From RGIG4140 sp045532865 (lineage in GTDB: Bacteria > Pseudomonadota > Alphaproteobacteria > CAAHEQ01 > UBA3637): a stretch of DNA of 20,739 nt. The notes under the pieces were generated by a model. It had not been told where the DNA came from. It searched no databases and was given only the letters and a program-made list of their open reading frames with translations. Below are positions 5,475 to 13,257 of the stretch, piece by piece (the first letter of the stretch is position 1; each line of letters starts with the position of its first letter). The translations under genes were made by a program, and so were the position numbers. The stretch spans positions 1-20,739 of the forward strand of contig JAZSGT010000005.1 of NCBI GenBank assembly GCA_045532865.1, written 5' to 3'.

Positions 5475-6275
5475 TTAGAACATACCTTTAACAGCGTTAA
5501 CAAGCCCTTCTGAGTTCTTTTTTGTACCATCAACCAAACCTTTTGCGCCACTAATAATTTCACCAGCACTTTTTTTCAACAATTCTTGAGCACTTTTAGC
5601 TGTGGCTTTAATACTTTCAACTGAAATCATATCCAATATCATCACTACAGTATCTTTAAGTGTTTTCTTTTGGCCTTTTTCTCCAATATTTTTTTGTTGA
5701 ATGTTAGGTAATGGAACATCCATTGATTGGCTTAACAATCCAACAGTTACTGAAGAATTATTGATTTGTAAATCTTTAATCACAACAGCTTTTGAAGAAG
5801 ATGAAGGTGAGGCTTCTTTTTTCGTTTCTGTCTTTTGTCCTGAAGAGGATGTTGCTGATTTTTTCATAAACTGATCAACATTATTTTTAATTGTTGTTAG
5901 GTTTGACGTAACAGCCCCATTTTTATATGTTGCTTCAGCTGAAACATGTGTTCCATCAATTAAAATTTTATTAATAACAATTTTATCCTCTAACACTGTT
6001 TTAGGATCAATTTGTACATAAATCTTTTTCACTGAAAAAACATCTGGAGAATTATAGCCTTTTGCATTACCAATAGTTAAACCATTTAAAGAGACCTCTC
6101 CCTTAAACAAGGACAAATCCATTCCATCTAATTTAGCAGATGTACCTGTTACTTGAGGGACATAGGTTTCAACTGCTTTTTTAACAATCTCACCAGCATA
6201 AAAATATACCCCGACTAAAGCAGCTATAATTAACAATAATAAAATTAAAATCGTTTTAAATAAAAATTTAAACAT
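5475..6275 (-). CDS. AsmA-like inner-membrane anchored protein
   Basis: 266 residues. One N-terminal membrane helix (about 7-27) leads into an AsmA-type N-terminal segment (about 30-135): KAVETYVPQVTGTSAKLDGM, then SLFKGEVSLNGLTIGNAKGY, then KTVLEDKIVINKILIDG, the repeated beta-strand pattern of the AsmA/DUF748-like group. A Ser/Lys-rich linker (about 139-163), a further strand pair (VVIKDLQINNSSVTV) and an amphipathic helical C-terminus (about 205-266) follow. Known AsmA-like proteins span the periplasm and take part in phospholipid transport or outer-membrane assembly. This one is far shorter than AsmA or TamB, so that function is not assured. Shine-Dalgarno AAAGGAG nine nt before the ATG. 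A promoter candidate of its own lies at 6306-6334. Confidence 0.75.
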   Translation of the reverse strand: MFKFLFKTILILLLLIIAALVGVYFYAGEIVKKAVETYVPQVTGTSAKLDGMDLSLFKGEVSLNGLTIGNAKGYNSPDVFSVKKIYVQIDPKTVLEDKIVINKILIDGTHVSAEATYKNGAVTSNLTTIKNNVDQFMKKSATSSSGQKTETKKEASPSSSSKAVVIKDLQINNSSVTVGLLSQSMDVPLPNIQQKNIGEKGQKKTLKDTVVMILDMISVESIKATAKSAQELLKKSAGEIISGAKGLVDGTKKNSEGLVNAVKGMF

Positions 6276-6305
6276 CTTACTTCTCCTTTAATAAAAACTT
6301 CTTCT

Positions 6306-6334
6306 ATATTAAGTTTCTTTAATATAAAAATCAA
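6306..6334 (-). promoter_or_regulatory. Candidate promoter of the AsmA-like gene
   Basis: Read on the minus strand, TTGATT (6334-6329), a 17-bp spacer and TAATAT (6311-6306) resemble a sigma70 promoter. It overlaps an AT-only inverted repeat, TATATTAA (6305-6312) with TTAATATA (6319-6326). It lies in the 68-bp gap between the U32 gene and the AsmA-like gene. Confidence 0.45.
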
Positions 6335-6343
6335 TACACTATA

Positions 6344-8602
6344 TTAGGCAAATTTCTTTTTAAAGTTCCCTGTAAACGAATTTTTAATCACTTGATGTGA
6401 TTTTGCCTTTTCAATCACATTTAAAATCTCTGATTCTTGATATGGTCTATTACAAAAATCTAAACGGTAATATGTTGGCAAAATTGTCTTAGCTTCAACA
6501 CCAATATAATAAGGCGTTTGACGCATCACAACTGTTTGGCAATCCTTTGAAATCATAATAAACGAATCTTTACCATTTTTAATTATATCTGTTAAAGGCT
6601 TATGTGAACATTCAGCACATGTATTTTTACGCACACAGTTAGCTGAAATAAACAAAGGTACATCTTGATACACAACAAGGGTTGTATTTTGAACATCCTT
6701 TGCTAATTTTTGAATGTTCTCACTTGTATCTTCAACACTAAATGTTATCCCTTTTACTTTTTGTTCAAAAGCATACGCCACAGCTTGAGTATTTAGCATA
6801 CCAATCGTGTTATCAAAAGAAACTTCAGCCTTTTGTGGTAACATTGAAAGACCTGAAATATTCCCAATCAACCATTTTTGATACCCTAATTTATAAAATT
6901 TGTTAATTGTTTTTTCCCATTTTTCTTGAGGTCGAACCACACAAGGAATTGATAACACAATTTTATCTTTTGGAATGAATGAAAATTCTTCCTCCATTAA
7001 AGTGGGATTGATTTCAATAATAACTTGAGCAAAATCTGACAAATCAACTTTTTTTAACAACCAAGGTTGATCCGTTTTAATCGTCCACTGAGGCGCCTCG
7101 CGTTCTTTTTTAAAAGTATATGTTGGCATTTTTGGCATTTTGCTATCTATATCAATCAAGGCATAAAGCTGACGCCTTAATTCATTTAAAATAGAAACAG
7201 GCACAAAATAGCCCTTCTTATTTTCCAAATGCAAACTTCTTAATTTAAAAGGAAAATCCCCTGTTTTGTTAAAAGAAGATTTAACATTCTCGTAGACTTT
7301 ATCAACTTGCTTTGCTGGTGAAAATTCCCCACCCAAACTCACACTTTGATCCAAAGCACAAGCTGTGATTAAATTTTGTTCAACAAAAACCAAAACATCG
7401 ATTTCTTTTTGATTAATAAATTCTCTTGGTTTAGGCTTCGTATATGAATAAGCACCCTTAACCCTTGTGGAAGAGGATAAATAAACCAAATATCCTTTTT
7501 TAATATAAGGGGAATTGTTTGGTAATTTTATGGAAACTTTTTGTCCTTTTGAAACTTCAAAAACACTTTTTTTATTCACAAATAATTTTTCAGCAGAAAA
7601 GCCAAAAGGTTTTTCAACCCCAGGAATATCAATTTGAATTCCATCATATCGTTCAATGGGGTATCTGGTTCTAAATGTTAATTCACCATTTACAACCATA
7701 TCAACTTCACCAATTAAAAGACCACGATGTCCCACAAAATTTTCATCTATAACATCTTTGTTTTTCCCTTGAAAATGAAGCTTTGTCCAAGGACGAGCAA
7801 AAATTTGTTTTAAATTATCCGTTAAAGAAAGATTTACTTTCCCCGTATCTAAAATCCGGCGATAATAATCTGTAACAGCGCCAACATAAAGAGCTGTTTT
7901 TTTTCTACCCTCAATTTTCAACGAGATACCTTTGAGCTTTAAAACATCTTTTTCAAGTGCTAAATCCTTCATTGAAAAAAGATGAGATTTTTCACCATTC
8001 CTCTCAAACAAAGACCTGCAAGAATAAACACATTTACCCCTATTTGCACTTCTCGAAGTGGTTAATGAAGAAAACTGACATAACCCACTATAAGAATAAC
8101 ACAAAGCCCCATGAACAAAAACTTCAATTTCCACCCCTGCTTTTTCTTGAATATGCAAAATTTCAGGCAATGATAATTCTCGTGCTAAAACAACCCGCTC
8201 AAATCCTTGTTTCTTAAGCGCCAACGCCCCTGCTAAATTATGTACAGCCATTTGTGTACTTGCATGCAAGGCTAATGAAGGAAAACATCTTTTAACAAGA
8301 CGGGCCACACCTAAATCTTGCACAATCACAGCATCCACATTGCAATCGGAACAGATTTTAAGACTTTCCATCAAAACAGGAAGCTCATCTTCTTGCATCA
8401 ATGTATTAATTGCAACATAAACCTTTTTTCCCAAATGATGTGCATAAGCTGTGATTTCATCTAAATCAGCTTTATCAAAATTAACAGCCTCTGCTCTCGC
8501 AGAAAAATGTTTTAATCCCAAATAAATTGCATCTGCACCAAAATAAAAAGCACTATATGCTGCTTCTTTATCACCAGCTGGGGACAAAAGCTCTGTTTCC
8601 AT
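6344..8602 (-). CDS. U32-family protein (RlhA/YdcP-type)
   Basis: 752 residues. The start METELLSPAGDKEAAYSAFYFGADAIYLG is the TIM-barrel opening of peptidase family U32. The PROSITE-type U32 signature is intact at 160-178 (E-V-F-V-H-G-A-L-C, then G-L-C-Q-F-S) with Cys168 and Cys175, followed by Cys191 and Cys195 in GKCVYSCR; these four could hold an Fe-S cluster. KIEGRKK (229-235) matches the conserved barrel-end motif. The long C-terminal extension (about 300-752, with a CAECSH cysteine cluster) places it with RlhA-like members rather than the short TrhP. Characterised relatives hydroxylate 23S rRNA C2501 or tRNA using prephenate-dependent chemistry; older annotations say collagenase. It is the last gene of a tight run, 11 bp after ldcA. 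RlhA itself is 653 residues, so the exact role is uncertain. Confidence 0.85.
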   Translation of the reverse strand: METELLSPAGDKEAAYSAFYFGADAIYLGLKHFSARAEAVNFDKADLDEITAYAHHLGKKVYVAINTLMQEDELPVLMESLKICSDCNVDAVIVQDLGVARLVKRCFPSLALHASTQMAVHNLAGALALKKQGFERVVLARELSLPEILHIQEKAGVEIEVFVHGALCYSYSGLCQFSSLTTSRSANRGKCVYSCRSLFERNGEKSHLFSMKDLALEKDVLKLKGISLKIEGRKKTALYVGAVTDYYRRILDTGKVNLSLTDNLKQIFARPWTKLHFQGKNKDVIDENFVGHRGLLIGEVDMVVNGELTFRTRYPIERYDGIQIDIPGVEKPFGFSAEKLFVNKKSVFEVSKGQKVSIKLPNNSPYIKKGYLVYLSSSTRVKGAYSYTKPKPREFINQKEIDVLVFVEQNLITACALDQSVSLGGEFSPAKQVDKVYENVKSSFNKTGDFPFKLRSLHLENKKGYFVPVSILNELRRQLYALIDIDSKMPKMPTYTFKKEREAPQWTIKTDQPWLLKKVDLSDFAQVIIEINPTLMEEEFSFIPKDKIVLSIPCVVRPQEKWEKTINKFYKLGYQKWLIGNISGLSMLPQKAEVSFDNTIGMLNTQAVAYAFEQKVKGITFSVEDTSENIQKLAKDVQNTTLVVYQDVPLFISANCVRKNTCAECSHKPLTDIIKNGKDSFIMISKDCQTVVMRQTPYYIGVEAKTILPTYYRLDFCNRPYQESEILNVIEKAKSHQVIKNSFTGNFKKKFA

Positions 8603-8613
8603 TTTTATTTCCT

Positions 8614-9483
8614 TTATCTATAACTATCAAAAATCAGTGTTCCTTTTGTTGCATCAAGAGTGGCTGTTTGCCCAATTGGGAAAACAATTCTATCCGGCGT
8701 ATGCCCATATGGAAAATCTGTTACAACTGGAATACCAAGTTTTCCAAAAAAATCATTAAAAACAGTGGTAACATCTCCATCAGCTTTATCCTTTGCTGTA
8801 CAATCAGCACAAGTGGATAAAATAACCCCTGCCAACTTGTTCAAATATCCCCCTAAGCGCAATTGATTAAGCATTCTATCAATGCGATAAGGTGATTCAT
8901 GAACCTCTTCAACAACAAGCAATGCCCCATCTAATTTGGGCATAAAAGGCGTTCCCATAAGCCCAACAAGCATTGTTAATGTTCCTCCCAGCACAACACC
9001 TTGAGCTTGCCCTAACACAACAGGGGTTAAATTTTGTAATGTGATTCTCTTTTTTTCAACAGCACCTCTGAATGTTTCTAACAACAAAGGCCCAACTCCT
9101 CTAAATGCACAATCAGCATTAAACCCTGTATAGGTTATCATTTTACACTTTTTGAACAATGCTAATTGCAAAGCTGTATTATCACTAAACCCAAAAAAAG
9201 GTTTATTTGCTTTTTTAATTGCTTTGTAATCTAACTTATCCAATAACCGAGGCGAACCATAGCCACCTCTTAAGGCAACAACAATGTCTGTTTCTTTATC
9301 TGTTAGCGCCGTGTTTAAATCCCCTGCTCTAGCCTCATCATTCCCAGCTAAATATCTTTCAGCATCAAAAACATGTGGAGCAAAACGAACTTGAAACCCT
9401 TCTTGATTAAAAAATTTTTCAATCGCTTTTTTTTGCTCTTTTGGTGCCGGTGAAGCTGGTGCGACAATGGTTGCTACTTTCAT
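8614..9483 (-). CDS. ldcA: LD-carboxypeptidase (peptidase family S66)
   Basis: 289 residues, close to the LdcA norm of about 300. Cytoplasmic LdcA removes the terminal D-Ala from murein tetrapeptides to give tripeptides during peptidoglycan recycling. Seen: N-terminal VATIVAPASP (3-12), ALRGGYGSPRLLD (70-82), the nucleophile motif GFSDNTAL (98-105, Ser100), the acidic motif VVEEVHESPYRIDRML (190-205, Glu192 or 193 as catalytic Glu) and FPYGHTPDR (257-265, His261). The Ser-Glu-His triad of the family is therefore present. There is no signal peptide. The ATG overlaps the stop of the upstream Mur ligase by four bases (ATGA), indicating translational coupling, and the pairing fits the recycling pathway. 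Confidence 0.92.
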   Translation of the reverse strand: MKVATIVAPASPAPKEQKKAIEKFFNQEGFQVRFAPHVFDAERYLAGNDEARAGDLNTALTDKETDIVVALRGGYGSPRLLDKLDYKAIKKANKPFFGFSDNTALQLALFKKCKMITYTGFNADCAFRGVGPLLLETFRGAVEKKRITLQNLTPVVLGQAQGVVLGGTLTMLVGLMGTPFMPKLDGALLVVEEVHESPYRIDRMLNQLRLGGYLNKLAGVILSTCADCTAKDKADGDVTTVFNDFFGKLGIPVVTDFPYGHTPDRIVFPIGQTATLDATKGTLIFDSYR

Positions 9484-10859
9484 TTAATTTCCCCCATATT
9501 ATTTAAAATTTCTTTTGCAAATAAAGAAAGTGTATCATCTCTTGCCCCCATCACAGCAACAACATCTCCCTTATTCACATTTTTTGTTAAATATGAAATA
9601 ACCTCATTTCTTGTTTCAAAAAAATAGGCATTCTTTTGACACGCAATTAGGGGAGAAACAATATCTTTTGGTGAAATTGTTTTTTGAACCGTGCCCCCCA
9701 CATAATAAACAGGCAACATAAGCCAATGGATATTGGCGCTTAATTCACTTTTAAGCATTTGAATTAAGCCCTCTTTCATCAATTGAAGTGGTGCAAATCC
9801 ATGTGGTTGATAAACAATAAACAAATTTTGACCCATCCCTTTTAATGCCTGCATAGAAGCTTTAATTTTTTCTTCATTATGAGCATAATCGTCTACAACA
9901 GTTATTCCATTCAAACAACCTACATTTTCTAATCTTCTTTTTGTTCCTTTAAATGAAGAAAGTGCTTTAATAGCCTCCTCCAACGAAACCCCTACTAACA
10001 AGCTAGCTGCAATGGCTGCCAATGCGTTTGAAAGATTATGAAGTCCAATCAGTGGTAAGATATAATTCTGACCATTCAGATTAAAAGAAATTCCCTTCTC
10101 TGTTTGATGAACATCTTTTGCAAATAAGGTGGCTGATGCATCTTTTTCAATAGAGAAAGAAACAATTTGACTATCTGGCAAAATTAAATTCTTTGTTTCA
10201 ATACAATCTTTGTTAATCACACATCCTTTTTCAGCTCTTTTTAAAAAGGCTTCAAATAAAGGTTTAATTTCTTCCAACGGCTTATGATCTAACGAAACAT
10301 TTGTTAATACAGCAACATAAGGATTATATAATTCAATTGAACCATCTGATTCATCTGCTTCAATAACACAAACATCTCCTGTATCAAAAATCAAATTTGA
10401 TAATTCCTCATCATGATAGGCATTTAACCCAATACCTCCATTAATCATCACAGGATGTAATTGTGTTTGATACAAAATATGCCCTGTCATTGCAGTTACC
10501 GTTGTTTTACCACTCGTTCCTGCAATGGCAATTTTTTGTTTAAAGGTGTGAAAAATATCTGCCAAAACTTGTGCTCTTTTTTGAATCTTAATTTCCAAAT
10601 CCAATGCCTTTTTCACATCTAAAATGGAAGGCTCAACCGCTGAAGAAACAACCAACACATCAACACCAATCGTCACCCCAGATCCATCTTGAGGGAACAA
10701 CTCAATCCCATGAGAAAGAAGACTTTCTTTCATCAAAGAATTCTTACCCATATCAAAAGCTCTATCTGAACCTAAAACTTTGTGACCTGATTTTTTCAAA
10801 TAAAGCGCTATTGCGCTCATACCAATGCCACCCACACCACAGAAAAAAAATGTTGCCAT
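9480..10859 (-). CDS. Mur ligase of the MurC/Mpl type
   Basis: 459 residues with all three Mur ligase domains. The UDP-binding start is FFCGVGGIGMSAIALYL (5-21). The ATP P-loop IAGTSGKTT (112-120) has Ser at the position where MurC and Mpl usually have His. IEADESDGS (167-174), TNVSLDH (186-192), HNLSNALAA (274-282) and the C-terminal DDYAHN (323-328) and YQPHGFAP (350-357) follow. MurC adds L-Ala to UDP-MurNAc; Mpl reloads the recycled tripeptide. Length equals Mpl (about 457) more than MurC (about 490), and coupling to ldcA favours Mpl, but the ADESDGS and YQPHG motifs look MurC-like. I therefore leave the substrate open. Shine-Dalgarno AGAGGAA is rather far (about 11 nt) from the ATG. Confidence 0.85.
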   Translation of the reverse strand: MATFFFCGVGGIGMSAIALYLKKSGHKVLGSDRAFDMGKNSLMKESLLSHGIELFPQDGSGVTIGVDVLVVSSAVEPSILDVKKALDLEIKIQKRAQVLADIFHTFKQKIAIAGTSGKTTVTAMTGHILYQTQLHPVMINGGIGLNAYHDEELSNLIFDTGDVCVIEADESDGSIELYNPYVAVLTNVSLDHKPLEEIKPLFEAFLKRAEKGCVINKDCIETKNLILPDSQIVSFSIEKDASATLFAKDVHQTEKGISFNLNGQNYILPLIGLHNLSNALAAIAASLLVGVSLEEAIKALSSFKGTKRRLENVGCLNGITVVDDYAHNEEKIKASMQALKGMGQNLFIVYQPHGFAPLQLMKEGLIQMLKSELSANIHWLMLPVYYVGGTVQKTISPKDIVSPLIACQKNAYFFETRNEVISYLTKNVNKGDVVAVMGARDDTLSLFAKEILNNMGEIK

Positions 10860-10883
10860 TTAAAATAGTTTCCTCTAATATAG

Positions 10884-10915
10884 TTAATACTAAGTGTAGC
10901 ATACCTTAAAATCAA
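10884..10915. promoter_or_regulatory. Overlapping divergent promoters
   Basis: Plus strand: TTAATA (10884-10889), 17 bp, TAAAAT (10907-10912), serving the gene at 10939. Minus strand: TTGATT (10915-10910), 17 bp, TAGTAT (10892-10887), serving the Mur ligase. Each -10 sits on the other promoter's -35, so RNA polymerase could occupy only one at a time. Both -35 boxes match consensus at four of six positions only. Confidence 0.45.
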
Positions 10916-10938
10916 CAAAATGTAAAGAGAGGTTAAAG

Positions 10939-11562
10939 ATGAGAAAATACTTTTTATTCACAGTTTGCGCTTTATCTATTTTAGGGGTAACAAACGCACA
11001 GGCAAATGAAGCCCTTTTTCCTGATTTAGCAAAGATACAAACTCAAAAAAAAGAAAAAGAAGCTGTTTCAAATGAACCTGTTAAACTTTTTGAATCTGAA
11101 CTCAATGTAAATGAACCTATCATTGAAGAAGAGGATGAGTTTATTGAAGTTGAAACAGAAAAAACACCTCAAAAAACACCTGAAGCAGCCTCTAAAAAAG
11201 CAGATTCAGAACAAGACGAAAAAGCAAAAAGTGGTTTCTTTGAAATTTATCCTCATGACATTGAAATTGTAACACCTCCAATTGATGAATCATCACAATT
11301 TTGTAAAGGTTCATTAACACTTGAAAACCAAACAAAATATGATTTAAAAGGTCTTCAATTAATTATTCAATACGGTCAAGCAAAAGTTCCTTATAATTTC
11401 AGACCAATTGCAAGTGGCACTTCTGGGACAGGGAATATTTTCTTAATGGGTAAAAGTTGTCAATATTTGGCCCAAACAGCCAACATTGAAGTTAAAGCAT
11501 GTAAAGCTGACAAAATCAGCGATAATGAATGTAAACAATTAGTCAAATACATGTTAAGATAG
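10939..11562 (+). CDS. Secreted acidic protein with C-terminal cysteine domain, unknown
   Basis: 207 residues, not recognised. A signal peptide (1-22, ending TNAQA) is followed by a low-complexity, strongly acidic linker (about 25-97, with IIEEEDEFIEVE and many Lys/Thr/Pro). A compact C-terminal domain (about 98-207) has predicted beta-strands (GSLTLENQT, GLQLIIQYG, NIFLMG, ANIEVKAC) and four cysteines (C122, C174, C188, C198) that could form two periplasmic disulfides. The domain looks like a small beta-sandwich module. Shine-Dalgarno AGAGAGG precedes the ATG. Its TAG stop is directly followed by the ATG of the lytic transglycosylase gene, so the two proteins are co-translated and may act together on murein in the periplasm; this is inference. 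Confidence 0.82.
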   Translation: MRKYFLFTVCALSILGVTNAQANEALFPDLAKIQTQKKEKEAVSNEPVKLFESELNVNEPIIEEEDEFIEVETEKTPQKTPEAASKKADSEQDEKAKSGFFEIYPHDIEIVTPPIDESSQFCKGSLTLENQTKYDLKGLQLIIQYGQAKVPYNFRPIASGTSGTGNIFLMGKSCQYLAQTANIEVKACKADKISDNECKQLVKYMLR

Positions 11563-13257
11563 ATGAAAAAATTTTCTTTCTTCTTTTTAACAATTCTTTT
11601 AATTGTTTTAATTCATTTGACAGCTCACGCGTCCGTTCTTAACAAAACGGACGTGAAACTTTACAAAGAAATTTTTCAAGCCCATCAAAAAGGCCATTAT
11701 ATCACAGCTAAAAGTTTGGAAAAAAAACTCTCTAATAAGTTGTTAAAAGGCTATATTTTATATGACAAATATTTTTCTAACAAATATAAAACTTCCAAAC
11801 AAGAGATTAATTCCTTTATCAAAACATATAGCCATCTTCCTATTGCAAATGATGTTTATGCTCTAGGGAAAAAAAAGAATTTTCGTCTTTCATCAAAATC
11901 ACCCAAAGACCCTGTTTATGGAAGTAAAGCAGGCTCTTGCTCCTATGTGAGAAGAGATGAACCCATCAACCTTGTTTCTCGACAAAAATTTTCTTATCTA
12001 TCCCTTGCAAAAAGAAATGAAGCAAAAAAACTTTCAAAAAACCTTAAAAAACTGATTGAACAAAAAAGATTAACAAAGGCTTTAGAATTACTTGAAAGCA
12101 AAAAAGTTTCTTCTCTTTTTAATCAAACAGATATGGATATTGTATACACAGCAATTGCGTTTTCATACTTTTTAGATGGAAATGATGATAAATCCTTAAA
12201 ATACGCAAAAAAAGCCATCAAAACCTCAGGCGACAGCCTCCCGCTTGCCCATTGGACAGCTGCCCTTTCTTCTTGGAGGACAAAAGATTATGAAAATGCA
12301 GCTCATTATTTCTCAACAGCTGCTGAACATGATGAAGGGTATCCTCTTTTAAAATCAAGCGCTGGTTTTTGGGCAGCCAGAGCTTATCTCAAAATGGGCG
12401 AATTTCAAAAGGTGGGGAATTACTTAGAACTTGCATCAAGCCAACCAAGAACATTTTATGGCTTGCTTGCTCTTTACATGATGGGAGATCATCTTGAAAA
12501 TATTTTAGATGAAGAATCTCATCCAGAAATTGTTACAAAAACATCTTTTTCTCATCCAGCACTGAACCGATTTTATGCATTAAAGCAAGTCGGAAAAACA
12601 GCCTTGGCTGAAAAAGAACTCGCAGCTCTTTATTTAAGTTTAAGTAAAGAAAAGAAAGAAAAATTTATTCAATATGCAAGGCACAAGGGATTTTACAAAG
12701 AGCTAGCCTCTTTAACAGGGGTTTCTCTTGATACAAAAGAAAGGTTTCCCCTTCCTAATTGGACGCCTTTGAATAATTGGCGTGTTAAAAAAGAATTGGT
12801 CTTTGCTTTTGTACGACAAGAATCTTGCTTTAATAAGCATGCAAGAAGTATTGTTGGCGCAAGAGGATTGATGCAAATTATGCCTCAAACTGCAAAAATT
12901 ATTGCAAAAATGAGTGGCATTAATTTTAACCTATCTAAAATGGAAAACGAATCCTACAATTTAGCATTAGGACAAAACTATTTGCTTTATTTGATGGAGT
13001 TACCAGCAATTAATTACAATTTAATCTTTACAGCTGTTGCCTATAATGCTGGGCCTGGCAACTTGATTAAATGGAAAAAGCAAATGCTCTATGACGAAGA
13101 TCCACTCCTTTTTATTGAAAGTATCCCATCAAAAGAAACACGTGGATTTGTTGAGAGAATTATGGTTAATTTCTGGATTTATAGCTCATTAACAAAATCA
13201 TCATTTGAAAGTATTGACGCTGTTATTCAAGGCAAATGGCCCATGTACCAACCTTAA
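11563..13257 (+). CDS. slt: Soluble lytic murein transglycosylase
   Basis: 564 residues. Signal peptide 1-24 (ending THAS), a long helical-repeat region (about 30-400, TPR/superhelix-like, as in the doughnut domain of Slt70) and a C-terminal family 1 SLT catalytic domain (about 405-545). The catalytic Glu420 is in AFVRQESCFN, followed by GARGLMQIMP (432-441), the AYNAGPGN motif (493-500) and the closing ESIPSKETRGFVERI (519-533). Such enzymes cut the MurNAc-GlcNAc bond of peptidoglycan to release 1,6-anhydromuropeptides in the periplasm. The start codon follows the previous gene's stop with no spacer and only a weak AAGA, implying coupling. The 3' end overlaps the convergent gene's stop by four bases. 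Confidence 0.93.
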   Translation: MKKFSFFFLTILLIVLIHLTAHASVLNKTDVKLYKEIFQAHQKGHYITAKSLEKKLSNKLLKGYILYDKYFSNKYKTSKQEINSFIKTYSHLPIANDVYALGKKKNFRLSSKSPKDPVYGSKAGSCSYVRRDEPINLVSRQKFSYLSLAKRNEAKKLSKNLKKLIEQKRLTKALELLESKKVSSLFNQTDMDIVYTAIAFSYFLDGNDDKSLKYAKKAIKTSGDSLPLAHWTAALSSWRTKDYENAAHYFSTAAEHDEGYPLLKSSAGFWAARAYLKMGEFQKVGNYLELASSQPRTFYGLLALYMMGDHLENILDEESHPEIVTKTSFSHPALNRFYALKQVGKTALAEKELAALYLSLSKEKKEKFIQYARHKGFYKELASLTGVSLDTKERFPLPNWTPLNNWRVKKELVFAFVRQESCFNKHARSIVGARGLMQIMPQTAKIIAKMSGINFNLSKMENESYNLALGQNYLLYLMELPAINYNLIFTAVAYNAGPGNLIKWKKQMLYDEDPLLFIESIPSKETRGFVERIMVNFWIYSSLTKSSFESIDAVIQGKWPMYQP

